DNA from: Roseiconus lacunae
GTDB lineage: Bacteria > Planctomycetota > Planctomycetia > Pirellulales > Pirellulaceae
DNA: 64,000 nt
NCBI RefSeq assembly: GCF_008312935.1
Contig: NZ_VSZO01000012.1
Span: forward strand, 124,001-188,000
Direction: 5' to 3'
The notes beneath the pieces are model-generated. The model was not told where the DNA came from and made no database searches. It was given only the letters and a program-made list of their open reading frames with translations. Below, piece after piece: positions 45,619-55,720 of this stretch. The first letter of the stretch is position 1. Each line of letters starts with the position of its first letter. Position numbers and translations under genes: made by a program.

Positions 45619-47394
45619 TTAAAGCGGCAAGGAATCAATCGGGTCAATTACTTTTTGTCCTAGCGGTTGATCCGTCACGGTTGCCGGACGTGCCTTGCCG
45701 CTAACGATTCGTTCCAGCTTCACCGGGGGCCCATACGCCCGATCGGTTTCCAACGCGACCGAGTATTCGCTGGCGCTATCGTCAAGCCGTAATCCCTTAG
45801 CCAACTGCCAGATCAAAAGCGGACTACTAAACGTATGATCGATGACCGTCGAATTCCAAAGCGTGCCGTCTTGTTGCAGCCAAAAACGCAGTGTATCCCC
45901 GGCTCGAAATTCGTCGACTGGCAAACGGATCCGAGCCTCGCTCTCGGCTGTCTCCGGCCAAGTCCACTTTTCGGACAGAGACATCGAGGAGGTTTCAAAA
46001 CCGACAACATGCGGCCCAGATCGTTTCTCTTGCTCACCTTTGGTCGCTTGGCGAACTTCGCGAACCGACAATTCAAAGTCGCGAATCTCGATCGCTTCGG
46101 CTAACCAATCGCCAAGAAAATCTTTCACTCGCCCGGAAGCCATCAACGCGTGCTGCTCTTTGACTTGATCGAGCGACTTGGAACTGCGAGCCCATGTCGA
46201 CCAGCGGGAATGAGCTTCATTCAATGCGTCAATTCTTGCGACGACAAAGTCATAGTGAGATGTCTCCCAGGGTTCGTCGACCAGACGCTGCACACGAAGC
46301 CGCAGCGTTGTATCAAAGGCTCGCCATTGCGGTTGCCCTTGCATGACGGAAACATTTTCCAAACGGGTGCGCCATGCCTGGGGCGAGCCATCGATAGCAA
46401 GTTCGATCGCTTCCCCGAGAGAACGCCCGGCGACTTGGTCGACCCATCGCCGACGTGCCTGAGCTTGCTGGTCGATCGGCGGTGGTGCGACGGCAGGTTG
46501 AGGCGGCGGTAACGGTGCCGCTTGCCGCGCGATCGCTTCGCCTTTTAGAACTTCAATTCGTTTGGCAAGGCGATCGACCTCGCCTTCCAACGCTTGGAGC
46601 GTTTGTTCGTGTTCGTGTTGTTGTTGTTTCGCCGCGTACGCACCGACTACGATCCCAACCAACCCGATCGCATTTAACAGCGCCGACCACCATGCCAGAC
46701 GAGAGTGTTTGTCAGCTCCCTCGATCCGGTTGGCGATCTTTGCCGCGTCGATTTCATCGGCCTGCGATCGCTGAATCAATTCGATCGCAGTACGTTTAAT
46801 CGCCCGACTACCGCGCGAGCGTTTCAAGTTCTTCAGTAGCTTTTCTGTAAACTGGCCGTCCTGTCGTCCTAACTGCCAAATCGTTGCAACGGCGGAGGTA
46901 CCGAGCGCGATTTCGGCGAGCACTACGCCCAAGGCATACCAGTCATCCGACGGCTTCGCCGCCCGCCCATGACTGAGTCTTGCTTCGGTCAGGTACATCG
47001 CATCGGGATCACCGGCATGCACGTCATAAACGGCATTCGGATCGATCCAAAGCGTTGCCGACGGTTCGGCGGGCGTGCCACGATTGTGAAACGAGCGAAG
47101 CGTGAGATGACCACAGGCCTGCTTGTGGCCATGGATCAATTCAAGCGAGCGTACGACGTCGGCGAACGAACGATAAAGCCGGGTCCGGGCAGCCTTGCTT
47201 AAACCATCGACCGGCAAAGACTCAAACGACCGAAAGGCGTGAATCGAAGTCTCACCAACGACCATAGGGATCGAGACACCTGGCAAAAGTTTGCCGGCAT
47301 CAAGCGAGGTGACGTCAAGAGAAGCGTGATCGATCATCGATGGAAAGGCACCAAGAGGGCTGCGATTCGGGCGCGTGTGTCGCTCGAAAACCAT
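45619..47394 (-). CDS. Degenerate protein-kinase-like membrane protein (pseudokinase)
   Basis: 591 aa (an ATG at 47337 would remove 19 residues). Residues about 60-215 resemble the C-lobe of a Ser/Thr kinase: VVRSLELIHGHKQACGHLTLRSF stands where HRDLKPxN would be, LWIDPNAVYDV where DFG would be, and PSDDWYALGVVLAEIALG matches subdomain IX well. The glycine-rich loop is missing and the catalytic Asp is replaced, so phosphotransfer is very unlikely. One membrane helix follows (ALLNAIGLVGIVVGAYAA, about residue 240), then a coiled coil (about 260-290) and an extracytoplasmic beta-rich part with no recognised domain. It may be a scaffold or sensor derived from the kinases abundant in planctomycetes. 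Confidence 0.8.
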   Translation of the reverse strand: MVFERHTRPNRSPLGAFPSMIDHASLDVTSLDAGKLLPGVSIPMVVGETSIHAFRSFESLPVDGLSKAARTRLYRSFADVVRSLELIHGHKQACGHLTLRSFHNRGTPAEPSATLWIDPNAVYDVHAGDPDAMYLTEARLSHGRAAKPSDDWYALGVVLAEIALGTSAVATIWQLGRQDGQFTEKLLKNLKRSRGSRAIKRTAIELIQRSQADEIDAAKIANRIEGADKHSRLAWWSALLNAIGLVGIVVGAYAAKQQQHEHEQTLQALEGEVDRLAKRIEVLKGEAIARQAAPLPPPQPAVAPPPIDQQAQARRRWVDQVAGRSLGEAIELAIDGSPQAWRTRLENVSVMQGQPQWRAFDTTLRLRVQRLVDEPWETSHYDFVVARIDALNEAHSRWSTWARSSKSLDQVKEQHALMASGRVKDFLGDWLAEAIEIRDFELSVREVRQATKGEQEKRSGPHVVGFETSSMSLSEKWTWPETAESEARIRLPVDEFRAGDTLRFWLQQDGTLWNSTVIDHTFSSPLLIWQLAKGLRLDDSASEYSVALETDRAYGPPVKLERIVSGKARPATVTDQPLGQKVIDPIDSLPL

Positions 47395-47507
47395 AGCACG
47401 TCCGGCCGCCGGAGGGGTGGCGACACACCGGCCGAATTCACGACGTGGTCTTAATCAAGAGCCCGCCGGATCCATCATGAACGACATCGGTGCCCCAAAC
47501 GATCGGT

Positions 47508-48080
47508 TCAACGGACGTCGACCCAGTCCATCCCTGCCGCATCGGCGGCTTGGAAGCCCAAGGGCGAATCTTCAAAGACAACACATCGGGTCGGATCGAC
47601 TCCCAATCGCGACGCGGCTTCCAGAAACACGTCGGGTTCGGGTTTATGTCGTTCGGTATCTTCACTCGCTACGATCGTGGCAAATAAATCGGAGATTCCG
47701 AGCGCCGCCAACTGACGCTGCACGATGTCTCGTCCACTGCCGCTGGCGACCGCCATTGGCTTTTTTTGGTGAAATTGCTGTGCGATTTCGCAGACAGCGA
47801 CTTTAGGCTGCACCTGAACGATTAATTCCGTGAACGCGGCCTCTTTTTCATCGGCAACTCGTGGTGGATCAACGACCACATTTTGCTCTTCGGCCAAGAT
47901 CCGAACGATCCCGGCGCTGGGCATTCCCCCCATCGAGTAGAATCGGTCGTTGGTGAACTCGATACCATAGCGAAGCAGCGTTTCATGCCATGCGACGTAG
48001 TGCAGTGGCATCGAATCTGCCAGTGTGCCGTCGCAGTCAAAAATCAAGCCGTCGTATTTTTCAAAATCGTTTGCGTTCAT
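47508..48080 (-). CDS. HAD-superfamily phosphatase, beta-phosphoglucomutase-like
   Basis: 190 aa from the ATG at 48080; the frame is open to 48146. Motif I is LIFDCDGTLADS (nucleophile Asp15, acid/base Asp17), motif II is MAVASGSGRDIV, motif III is the Lys in HKPEPDVF, and motif IV is CVVFEDSPLGFQAADAAGM. A helical cap sits between motifs I and II. The arrangement fits subfamily IA, including beta-phosphoglucomutases and small sugar-phosphate phosphatases. Substrate unknown. It is divergent from the GspE-type gene with a 68-bp gap. Confidence 0.92.
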   Translation of the reverse strand: MNANDFEKYDGLIFDCDGTLADSMPLHYVAWHETLLRYGIEFTNDRFYSMGGMPSAGIVRILAEEQNVVVDPPRVADEKEAAFTELIVQVQPKVAVCEIAQQFHQKKPMAVASGSGRDIVQRQLAALGISDLFATIVASEDTERHKPEPDVFLEAASRLGVDPTRCVVFEDSPLGFQAADAAGMDWVDVR

Positions 48081-48148
48081 CACCACAGAATTGCACAACC
48101 AGTTAAATCTCGGAACCCGACACCATTTTGCTTCCCCGATCCACATCG

Positions 48149-49387
48149 ATGAATCAGCCGCCTCCGATCAATCCTAGCGTCAAGTCCAGCGTCAATTCCG
48201 AAACTGCCGCGACTGACAAATCGGGTTCCGAAAACGTCGCCTATTGTGATGCGATCTTCGCCAAAGCGTTCCAAGCGGGTGCGTCTGACATCCACTTCGA
48301 ACCATTCGAGCAAGCCTATCGAGTTCGCATGCGAGTCGACGGGGCGTTGTCACAGATCGCCGCCGGTCCGGCTGCCGATTACCCACAGCTTTCTTCGCGT
48401 GTAAAAATCCTTTCGGAATTAGATATCGCCGAACGCCGCCGCCCCCAGGAAGGCCGTCTACGATTGTCGATCGAAAACCGAGCCGTCGACTACCGGGTGT
48501 CATCGGTCCCGACACGATTCGGTGAAAAGATCGTGTTGCGGGTGGTCGATGCCACGGGGCTTAAAGCGGACCTGACCAAACTGGGAATGACCTCCCGTGA
48601 AGCTCAGTTGATGAACAAGGCGACCAGCCGGCCGGACGGGATGATCTTGGTAACCGGCCCGACCGGTAGCGGTAAAACGACGACGTTGTACTCCGCCCTC
48701 AATCAGCTCAACCGAATGGATCGAAATGTTTCGACGATCGAAGACCCGGTTGAATTTAATGTCTTTGGAATCACCCAAATCAACGTCCGCCGAGACCTTG
48801 AGATGGACTTCCCACAAGTCCTACGATTGCTGTTGCGACAAGATCCGGATGTGATCTTGGTCGGCGAAATACGAGACACAGAAACCGCCAAGACGTCGTT
48901 CCAAGCAGCGTTGACCGGCCACATGGTGCTTTCAACGCTACACACCAACGACACCGCATCGGCGGTCGCCCGGCTGCGCGACATGGACGTCGAACCATTC
49001 TTGATCAACGCGGCGCTCAATTTGATCATCGCTCAACGGTTGGTCAAACGAATCTGCCAACATTGCCGCACGCCGGTAAAGGTTTCTGCCGCCCAACTGA
49101 AAGCACTCGGGATCAGCGAGGAGCAAGCCGCTAAAGCAACGTTCTGCCGAGGCCAAGGTTGTACCAAGTGCAACGGCACCGGAATGCGTGGCCGGATCGC
49201 TATCTTCGAAATGCTAGACATGACCGATGAAATCCGAAACTTGATTTTTGAAAATGGATCCGTCGAAGCGATCAAACGGCAAGCGGTGAAGGACGGTATG
49301 CGAACACTTCGAATCAGCGCGCTGAGCAAAGCATTCCAAGGTGTGATTACCTTGGAGCAAGCATCGCTGTTCGCGTCGCGTGAGTAG
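48149..49387 (+). CDS. GspE/PilB-family secretion ATPase, short form
   Basis: 412 aa from the ATG at 48149; an ATG at 48128 would add 7. The N2 domain (SDIHFEPFEQAYRVRMRVDGAL) and the ATPase core are complete: Walker A GPTGSGKTTT, Asp box STIEDPVEF, Walker B DPDVILVGEIRDTET, His box GHMVLSTLHTNDTA. A tetra-cysteine zinc site follows (CQHC, then CRGQGCTKC), as in GspE and PilB. The N-terminal MshEN/N1 domain that binds cyclic-di-GMP or the inner membrane partner is absent; usual lengths are 500-570 aa. No pilus or secretion genes are adjacent. It could power the assembly of DUF1559-type pseudopilins; this is speculation. Confidence 0.93.
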   Translation: MNQPPPINPSVKSSVNSETAATDKSGSENVAYCDAIFAKAFQAGASDIHFEPFEQAYRVRMRVDGALSQIAAGPAADYPQLSSRVKILSELDIAERRRPQEGRLRLSIENRAVDYRVSSVPTRFGEKIVLRVVDATGLKADLTKLGMTSREAQLMNKATSRPDGMILVTGPTGSGKTTTLYSALNQLNRMDRNVSTIEDPVEFNVFGITQINVRRDLEMDFPQVLRLLLRQDPDVILVGEIRDTETAKTSFQAALTGHMVLSTLHTNDTASAVARLRDMDVEPFLINAALNLIIAQRLVKRICQHCRTPVKVSAAQLKALGISEEQAAKATFCRGQGCTKCNGTGMRGRIAIFEMLDMTDEIRNLIFENGSVEAIKRQAVKDGMRTLRISALSKAFQGVITLEQASLFASRE

Positions 49388-49537
49388 CGTTTTGTTCTCA
49401 GATTCGCTCGTAGCGGATGCCGCCGACGGCTCGTTGATTCAATTAGCCGCAATCGCGATAGCGTGCGGTTCTTCCGCGGCCTTGAAACCAAGAGAGACCA
49501 AACATAAGGACGAGGCGGCGGCAGCCTCTGGTCCGCT

Positions 49538-50464
49538 TCACTTCTTCAATCGATCGGCGATGATCGTGTCACAAAGCAATTGGCCGCCGTGATAGATCAT
49601 CATCGGCAATACGCTAACGCCGCAATCGATCGCGATCTGCAGCCCCACCATGAGCGTCTTTTGGCTGCCGGCGATCCCGATTGCCGAACGTTCGCCCGGC
49701 GGCAAGTGAAGCAGCTTGGCCCAGCCGTACGCGATTCCGAATGCAAGCAAGTGAACCGAAACCGCCGCGATCGCCACCATTGCAACCGTATCAAGATTCG
49801 ACCACGTCAACCGATCTCCGTAGCTCTGACTGACCACCGCCCCGATGAACACCATCGTCAAAATGCCGATTTGGGCGGCACCGGCCAATCGGAACTTGTT
49901 GCGGTCGGCCCACCCTGCGGCCCCCATTCGCCGCATTGCTTGCGCTAGCAACAGCGGCAACACCACAAACCAAAACAACTTTTCCATCTGAGCCAGCGGC
50001 GGAATCCGGGTGTGCATGGCGAGCACCATTTGAACCCCCATCGGCACGACGGCAATGCAAGCTAAATTTGTCACCACGGTCGTCACCATCGCGATCGAGT
50101 CATCGCCACCGGCCTTTCGCGTCCAGACCGAAGCCGATGCCAAGGTGCATGGCACCAACCCGGCGACGAACAGTCCGCCGGAATACTCGGTCGGCAAAAA
50201 CCACATCGCCGGCAGGCATAGCAGCGGCACGCCGATCATGTTCATGCCGATCGCGAGCAAACTTGCGGTCGGATGCCGCACACTCCGCCGGATCGCGTCG
50301 GGCCGAAGCGTGATGCCCATCGCCCACATGACCGTAAACAACACGCCCGATCGGATCCAGCTCTTGCTAGCAATTTGAGCGAAGTGCTCTGTCCCCGCGT
50401 GACCGATCAGATAGACCGCCGCAAGTGCTAGCAAAAACCATTGCGAACGAATCTTGCGTAACAT
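49538..50464 (-). CDS. Bile acid:sodium symporter-like membrane transporter (SBF-like)
   Basis: 308 aa with about nine to ten membrane helices. It has the SBF-like family features: TVMWAMGITLRPDAIRRSVRHP, LFVAGLVPCTLASASVWTRKAGGDDSIA and GSQKTLMVGLQIA near the C-terminus. These proteins are secondary transporters of organic anions or small metabolites; the substrate cannot be read from the sequence. The ATG at 50464 is 79 bp from the divergent AsmA-like gene. Confidence 0.88.
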   Translation of the reverse strand: MLRKIRSQWFLLALAAVYLIGHAGTEHFAQIASKSWIRSGVLFTVMWAMGITLRPDAIRRSVRHPTASLLAIGMNMIGVPLLCLPAMWFLPTEYSGGLFVAGLVPCTLASASVWTRKAGGDDSIAMVTTVVTNLACIAVVPMGVQMVLAMHTRIPPLAQMEKLFWFVVLPLLLAQAMRRMGAAGWADRNKFRLAGAAQIGILTMVFIGAVVSQSYGDRLTWSNLDTVAMVAIAAVSVHLLAFGIAYGWAKLLHLPPGERSAIGIAGSQKTLMVGLQIAIDCGVSVLPMMIYHGGQLLCDTIIADRLKK

Positions 50465-50543
50465 CAGAACCGGTCTACCGGTGACAAGGCGGGAAACTTA
50501 AGATCAGGCGGCCGGCTGCAATCGTAATCTACAAGGTGCATGG

Positions 50544-51851
50544 ATGCATGAACGAACCCAGCGAGCGGTTGCTCGATTGTTGTTCGTTTTCTGCTGCGCG
50601 GTACCAACGTTCCTGGTGGCGTCGACGATCCTGGTGACCTGGACGCCGTGGTTCACCCAGCGTCAACGAGAACGTATCGAATACGAACTCGGTCGCGAAA
50701 CTGGGCTGCTCGTTCACATCGACGCCATGGACCAAGTCGCGCCAGGAAAATATGTGCTTCGCCAAGTTCGCGTCGATGACCCGGAGACGAATGCCACGAT
50801 CGCCGATGTCCGCGTGATTGACTTCCATCGCGGCGAGCATCAGATCGGGATGTTGCTCCACCAGGTGACCTTGCGTTCTTCGGGACTCGGTCGTGCCTGG
50901 TCGCTGTTGCACGGGCGACTGCTGTCATCCCCCAGCAAAACGACGCTGCCGATCAAGGTCGAAGCCTGTGACGTGAGCATCGTCAGTTCATCGGGATCGC
51001 TCCCTTTCAATCATCTTTCCGCGACGATCACTCCGGAGTCTGACGGCGTTCGTTTAGTCGCCGCCGCTCGCGACCGGATGGATCCGAATCAACCCAGCTT
51101 GCGTGCGGAGATCCATCGCGACCGTAGCGGCGATCGCCCGACGAGCCGCGTCGTGTTGTCGACCGACGGCACCGCCCTACCCTGCTCTGCGGTCGCCGAA
51201 TACCTACCGGTGGCCGGGATGCTCGGTAGCGAAGCCTTGTGGTCGGGAACGATGAAATGCGAAGAAACTGAAAACGGTTGGACGCTCGACCTCGGCGGCT
51301 GCTCGTTGACCAATCTCCAGTTGGTCGACTTGACGCGAACGCTGCGATATCGAGTCGTCGGGAGTGCGAACCTACATTTAACCCGCTGCAAAATCTCGCC
51401 CGGTGGCTGGGTTAGCGCGGTGGGTGAAATCGACGCGACTGATTTGGGGCTCCCCCAGCGAGTCCTCTTGGCGATGCGCAATCAACTTGGCTGGCAGATC
51501 GACCCCCAGGTCCTAGCAAGTCGTGACGGGATCGAGTGCAAGCTTGCCGCGGTACATTTTGAAATCGTCGATGAAACCACCACACTGACCGGCATCTGCC
51601 ACCGCCATCGTGACTCGCTTGGCCAAGGCGTCGCACTGTTTGGATTCGGCAAAGAACTCGGTTGGACCGGCGGTACAACCATTGCCTCGCGACAAATCAC
51701 GGCTTTCGTTGATCCACCGGGACGTTCACTGAGCGTCTTCAATCAAGTCTTTCTCCCGTCATCACCGTCCGTTTCAATCGCCGCAGACCCCCGCGTTGAG
51801 ATCCGCGATGCGACGCCGTACAGCGGCGGTCCGGCCATTCGGCAGCGGTAG
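50544..51851 (+). CDS. Single-pass membrane protein, AsmA-like, unknown function
   Basis: 435 aa. AAGGTG lies 6 nt before the ATG. One N-terminal membrane helix (about residues 12-33) anchors a long periplasmic beta-rich region with a repeating pattern of amphipathic strands. An N-terminal RQRERIEYELGRETGLLVHID resembles the opening of AsmA/TamB-type proteins. The similarity is in pattern only, so this is a low-confidence family guess. Next gene is putA, 96 bp downstream, same strand. Confidence 0.7.
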   Translation: MHERTQRAVARLLFVFCCAVPTFLVASTILVTWTPWFTQRQRERIEYELGRETGLLVHIDAMDQVAPGKYVLRQVRVDDPETNATIADVRVIDFHRGEHQIGMLLHQVTLRSSGLGRAWSLLHGRLLSSPSKTTLPIKVEACDVSIVSSSGSLPFNHLSATITPESDGVRLVAAARDRMDPNQPSLRAEIHRDRSGDRPTSRVVLSTDGTALPCSAVAEYLPVAGMLGSEALWSGTMKCEETENGWTLDLGGCSLTNLQLVDLTRTLRYRVVGSANLHLTRCKISPGGWVSAVGEIDATDLGLPQRVLLAMRNQLGWQIDPQVLASRDGIECKLAAVHFEIVDETTTLTGICHRHRDSLGQGVALFGFGKELGWTGGTTIASRQITAFVDPPGRSLSVFNQVFLPSSPSVSIAADPRVEIRDATPYSGGPAIRQR

Positions 51852-51947
51852 TGGTGCCGGCCGGCGGACTTCGCTGAACTCGTCCTGGCGATTGATTTAT
51901 TTCCGGTCGACCACTGTTAAGATGGAAGTTGACCCAGGGAGAAATCT

Positions 51948-54900
51948 ATGTCTGTCGCCGAAACGTTGTTGAATCTTGTTGAGTTAGTTTCCATCGCCGA
52001 TAAACACGGTAACGATGCCGACGCGGCAATCGCGATGGCAAGGGCACTGCTGAATCGCTCGCACGACCTTCAAACCCCTCAGGAGCGTCGCCAACAGGCC
52101 GAACTGGCGCGGATGATTCAACATCCTAGCGATAAGGCGACGCTGGTTGAGATGACCGACCAAGCATTCCGAACGCACAGTTCGGCGCGGGTCGCCGACC
52201 AACTGACACACTTGCTTGACATCCAAGGGATTCCAAGGTTTTTCAGCCCCCTGGAGCAAACCATGCTCCGCGGCTTTCAAACTTTTGGCGGTTACCTTCC
52301 CGGGGTCGCCGTCCCGCTGGTCAAAGACAAGATGCGGCACGAAACAGCCAACGTGATCTTGCCGGCCGAGGAACGCCGCTTGTGCGAGCACCTTTCCGCT
52401 CGTCAGCAATCCGGGTTGCTGATGAATGTCAACTTCCTTGGCGAAGCCCTACTGGGCGAAAAGGAAGCCGAGCGGCGATTGCGTCACTACCTGCACGCGT
52501 TGCAACTGCCCGAGATCGCCTGCATCAGCGTCAAATTGTCGACGGTCTACAGTCAGGTTTCGACGATCGCCCGAGACGAGACCATCCGCATCGTCGCCGA
52601 TCGCATGGAACTTCTCTATCGCGCCGCGGCTCGTGAACGTTTTGAAGCCGACGGAAAGCAGTCGCCCAAGTTCGTTTACTTGGACATGGAAGAGTACCGC
52701 GACTTGTATCTAACGGCCGACGTGTTTCGCAAGGCTCTCTCGCGTCCTGGGCTGGAACACGCCCGCGCCGGGATCGCACTGCAAGCCTATGTGCCGGACT
52801 CCTATGGCGTACTTGCCGACTTGATCGCGTGGTCGGCCGAGCGCGTCAAAGCCGGCGGTACTCCGATCACGGTGCGTCTGGTCAAAGGCGCGAACATGGA
52901 AATGGAACGGGTCGAAGCCTCATTGGCGGGACTGCCACAGACCCCGTTCGATCAAAAAGTCTTCACCGATGCAAACTTCAAACGAATGCTGCGTCTGCTG
53001 ATCGAGGCTGCCGGGGCCGGACATGTGCGTGTGGGCATCGCTAGCCATAACTTATTCGACATTTCACTCGCGCTGCTATGGGGAGCTCGTACGAAGCGGA
53101 TCGATGCCCAAACCCCGCTCGACTTGGAATCAGAAACAACGGGAACGGCACTCGACTACATGCAATTCGAAATGCTCGAAGGCATGGCCAACCACCAGCG
53201 TCGTGCGTTGTTTGAATCGGCGCCACGGATGTTGCTTTATGCACCGGCTTGTAAACGCGAAGATTTTCTTAATGCGATCGGATACCTGATTCGTCGTTTG
53301 GACGAAAACACCGGTCCGGAGAATTTCCTGCGTTACTCGTTTCATTTGTCGCCTAAGTCATCAACTTGGTTGGCCTTGGCCGACGGCTTCCGATCCTCTC
53401 TTGAACTGATCGACGAAATCGATTGCAGCCCTCGTCGCTTGCAAGATCGGTTCATGCCACCGACTCAACCAAAACCCGCGTCGGACTGGGCTAGCTATGT
53501 CAACGAGCCCGATACCGACTGGTCATTACCGCGGCACAGCCAATGGGCCAAGTCGATCGTCGAACGATGGAGCGACCAAAGTCCTGAAAACATTAACGTC
53601 CCGCTTCGAGTTGGCGATCAAATCCGCGAAGTGGATGCATCTAGAAAGCAACGTGAATCATTCGACCCGTCACGTCCCGGCGTGGTCTCGTGTCGCTTCA
53701 CGATGGCGAACGAACAAGACGTCGATGACGCGATTGCGATCGCCGATCAAGATCCCGATGGCTGGCGAGAGACGGCGTGGGGTCACCGCTATGAGCTACT
53801 GCGAAACGCCGCCCAACTGATGCGTGAACGACGCGGTGACCTGATCGGATCGATGATGCTTGACGGAGGAAAGCTGATCACCGAAGCGGACCCGGAAGTG
53901 AGCGAGGCGATCGACTTCACCGAATTTTACCCGCTGACCGCCAAGGCCTATTACGATCGCACCGACTTGCATTGTCAGCCGCGTGGGACGGTCGCCGTGA
54001 TCAGCCCCTGGAACTTTCCCTTGGCGATCCCGTGCGGCGGAATCGCATCTGCTTTGGCCACCGGCAACACGGTGCTATTGAAGCCCGCTAGCGATACCGT
54101 CTTGCCTGCGTATTTGATCGCCAAGTGTTTCTGGGACGCCGGGGTTTCCCCCAATGTATTGCAGTTACTTCCGTGCAGCGGTGCCGGCGCCGGATCACGA
54201 CTGGTCACCGACCGCCGTGTCGACGCGGTTGTCTTGACCGGAGGAACAGAAACAGCCAAGGAGATGCTGAAACTTCGCAGTGACTTGCACTTAATCGCCG
54301 AAACAGGTGGCAAGAACGCAACGATCGTCAGTGCGATGTGCGACCGAGACCTCGCCATCAAGCATATTTTGCATAGCGCCTTTAGCCACGGCGGACAAAA
54401 ATGCAGCGCGACGTCACTGCTGTTGCTCGACCAAGAACTTTACGACGACGCAAGCTTCCGTGACGCTCTAGCCGATGCGGCGGAAAGCCTGACCGTCGGG
54501 TCGGCATGGAAACTTGATTCGCGACTGGGGCCTTTGATCCGACCGCCGTCGGGTGAACTCGAACAAGGCATCAAGGATCTTGAGAGCGGCGAAGAGTGGC
54601 TCACCCGCCCCCGGCACATTGATGACAACCCGCAGCTCTACACGCCGGGAATCAAATGGAACGTCCGTCCGGGAAGCTTCACCCACAGCACCGAATTGTT
54701 CGGCCCGGTCCTCGGCGTGATGAAGTACAGCAAGCTTGAACAAGCGATCGAATGGGTCGCCTCGACGGGCTATGGTTTGACCAGCGGCCTGGAAAGTCTA
54801 GACGATCGCGAGCAGCAGCTTTGGCGTGAGTCGATTCCCGCCGGGAACCTTTACATCAATCGCCCGACGACCGGTGCGATCGTACTGCGGCAACCGTTTG

Positions 54901-55664
54901 GCGGCATCGGAAAAAGTGCTTACGGCCCGGGTGCCAAAGCGGGCGGCCCGCATTATGTCTTGCCGTTGATGCATGTCGAAAATAAACCGGCAAACGCGAC
55001 GAATCGCAAAAGCATCGTGACAGTCTCGCCCATCAAAGACGCACTGGACGCGATCGAATCGGTTGCCGAAGCACACGAATTGGTGATCGATACGAAACGA
55101 CTCGAACGCTTTGCCCATCGCGCGTCCGAGTTTGCCGACCTGACCCTGAATCAAACTCATGACCATGTCCAGTTGGTCGGCCAGGATAACCTGCGGCGTT
55201 ATCGTCCGCCGCACCAGTTACGGATCCGCTTGAATGGAAACGAATCACTTACCGACGTGGCGATTTCAATCATCGCGGCGAGTGCCTCCAATTGCCACGC
55301 CTCTTATTCGCTCGCATTCGAACAAGAGGACTTCCGCGAACTACTCGAACACGCGGCGTTGCGTCTGGCAAGCCACAGCAAACACCCGTGGCGGATCGAA
55401 TGGATCGAAGAATCGGAATCAGCGCTGGCCGCGGAGATCGAAGACGGCCGCGTCGACCGCCTTCGATTACTCTCATCCGAGAAAGCACTCTCCGACGAAG
55501 TCCTCGAAGCTTGCCGATCCGCGTTTGTGACCGTGCTGGCTGAACCGGTGGTCGATGATCCGGAAGTCGAAAGTTTGCGTTACGTTCTCGAACAATCGAT
55601 CTCGCACGATTACCACCGCTACGGCAACCTCGGCCGACGGCAGCTCCCCAGCAAGCCGGTCTAA
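51948..55664 (+). CDS. putA: Bifunctional proline dehydrogenase / P5C dehydrogenase
   Basis: 1238 aa with a good ribosome binding site (GGGAGA, 6 nt before the ATG). The FAD-binding proline dehydrogenase barrel covers about 130-490 (SVKLSTVYSQVS, RLVKGANMEMERVEASLAGLPQTPF, RRLDENTGPENFLRYSF). The NAD-dependent delta-1-pyrroline-5-carboxylate dehydrogenase covers about 580-1030, with Glu in LIAETGGKNATIV, catalytic Cys819 in HGGQKCSATS, and INRPTTGAIVLRQPFGGIGKS. A C-terminal region of about 200 residues lies beyond the dehydrogenase, and no DNA-binding ribbon-helix-helix is seen at the N-terminus. It oxidises proline to glutamate through two steps with channelled intermediate. No proline transporter is adjacent. 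Confidence 0.97.
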   Translation: MSVAETLLNLVELVSIADKHGNDADAAIAMARALLNRSHDLQTPQERRQQAELARMIQHPSDKATLVEMTDQAFRTHSSARVADQLTHLLDIQGIPRFFSPLEQTMLRGFQTFGGYLPGVAVPLVKDKMRHETANVILPAEERRLCEHLSARQQSGLLMNVNFLGEALLGEKEAERRLRHYLHALQLPEIACISVKLSTVYSQVSTIARDETIRIVADRMELLYRAAARERFEADGKQSPKFVYLDMEEYRDLYLTADVFRKALSRPGLEHARAGIALQAYVPDSYGVLADLIAWSAERVKAGGTPITVRLVKGANMEMERVEASLAGLPQTPFDQKVFTDANFKRMLRLLIEAAGAGHVRVGIASHNLFDISLALLWGARTKRIDAQTPLDLESETTGTALDYMQFEMLEGMANHQRRALFESAPRMLLYAPACKREDFLNAIGYLIRRLDENTGPENFLRYSFHLSPKSSTWLALADGFRSSLELIDEIDCSPRRLQDRFMPPTQPKPASDWASYVNEPDTDWSLPRHSQWAKSIVERWSDQSPENINVPLRVGDQIREVDASRKQRESFDPSRPGVVSCRFTMANEQDVDDAIAIADQDPDGWRETAWGHRYELLRNAAQLMRERRGDLIGSMMLDGGKLITEADPEVSEAIDFTEFYPLTAKAYYDRTDLHCQPRGTVAVISPWNFPLAIPCGGIASALATGNTVLLKPASDTVLPAYLIAKCFWDAGVSPNVLQLLPCSGAGAGSRLVTDRRVDAVVLTGGTETAKEMLKLRSDLHLIAETGGKNATIVSAMCDRDLAIKHILHSAFSHGGQKCSATSLLLLDQELYDDASFRDALADAAESLTVGSAWKLDSRLGPLIRPPSGELEQGIKDLESGEEWLTRPRHIDDNPQLYTPGIKWNVRPGSFTHSTELFGPVLGVMKYSKLEQAIEWVASTGYGLTSGLESLDDREQQLWRESIPAGNLYINRPTTGAIVLRQPFGGIGKSAYGPGAKAGGPHYVLPLMHVENKPANATNRKSIVTVSPIKDALDAIESVAEAHELVIDTKRLERFAHRASEFADLTLNQTHDHVQLVGQDNLRRYRPPHQLRIRLNGNESLTDVAISIIAASASNCHASYSLAFEQEDFRELLEHAALRLASHSKHPWRIEWIEESESALAAEIEDGRVDRLRLLSSEKALSDEVLEACRSAFVTVLAEPVVDDPEVESLRYVLEQSISHDYHRYGNLGRRQLPSKPV

Positions 55665-55720
55665 CGAGCCGGAGGAGGCGACGGTCAATCTTATGGAAGG
55701 CCCGCGGTTCGCGCCGTCCG

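Noticed and set aside
46562-46799. Short plus-strand frames inside the pseudokinase gene
   Set aside because: They are shadows of the minus-strand coiled-coil region.
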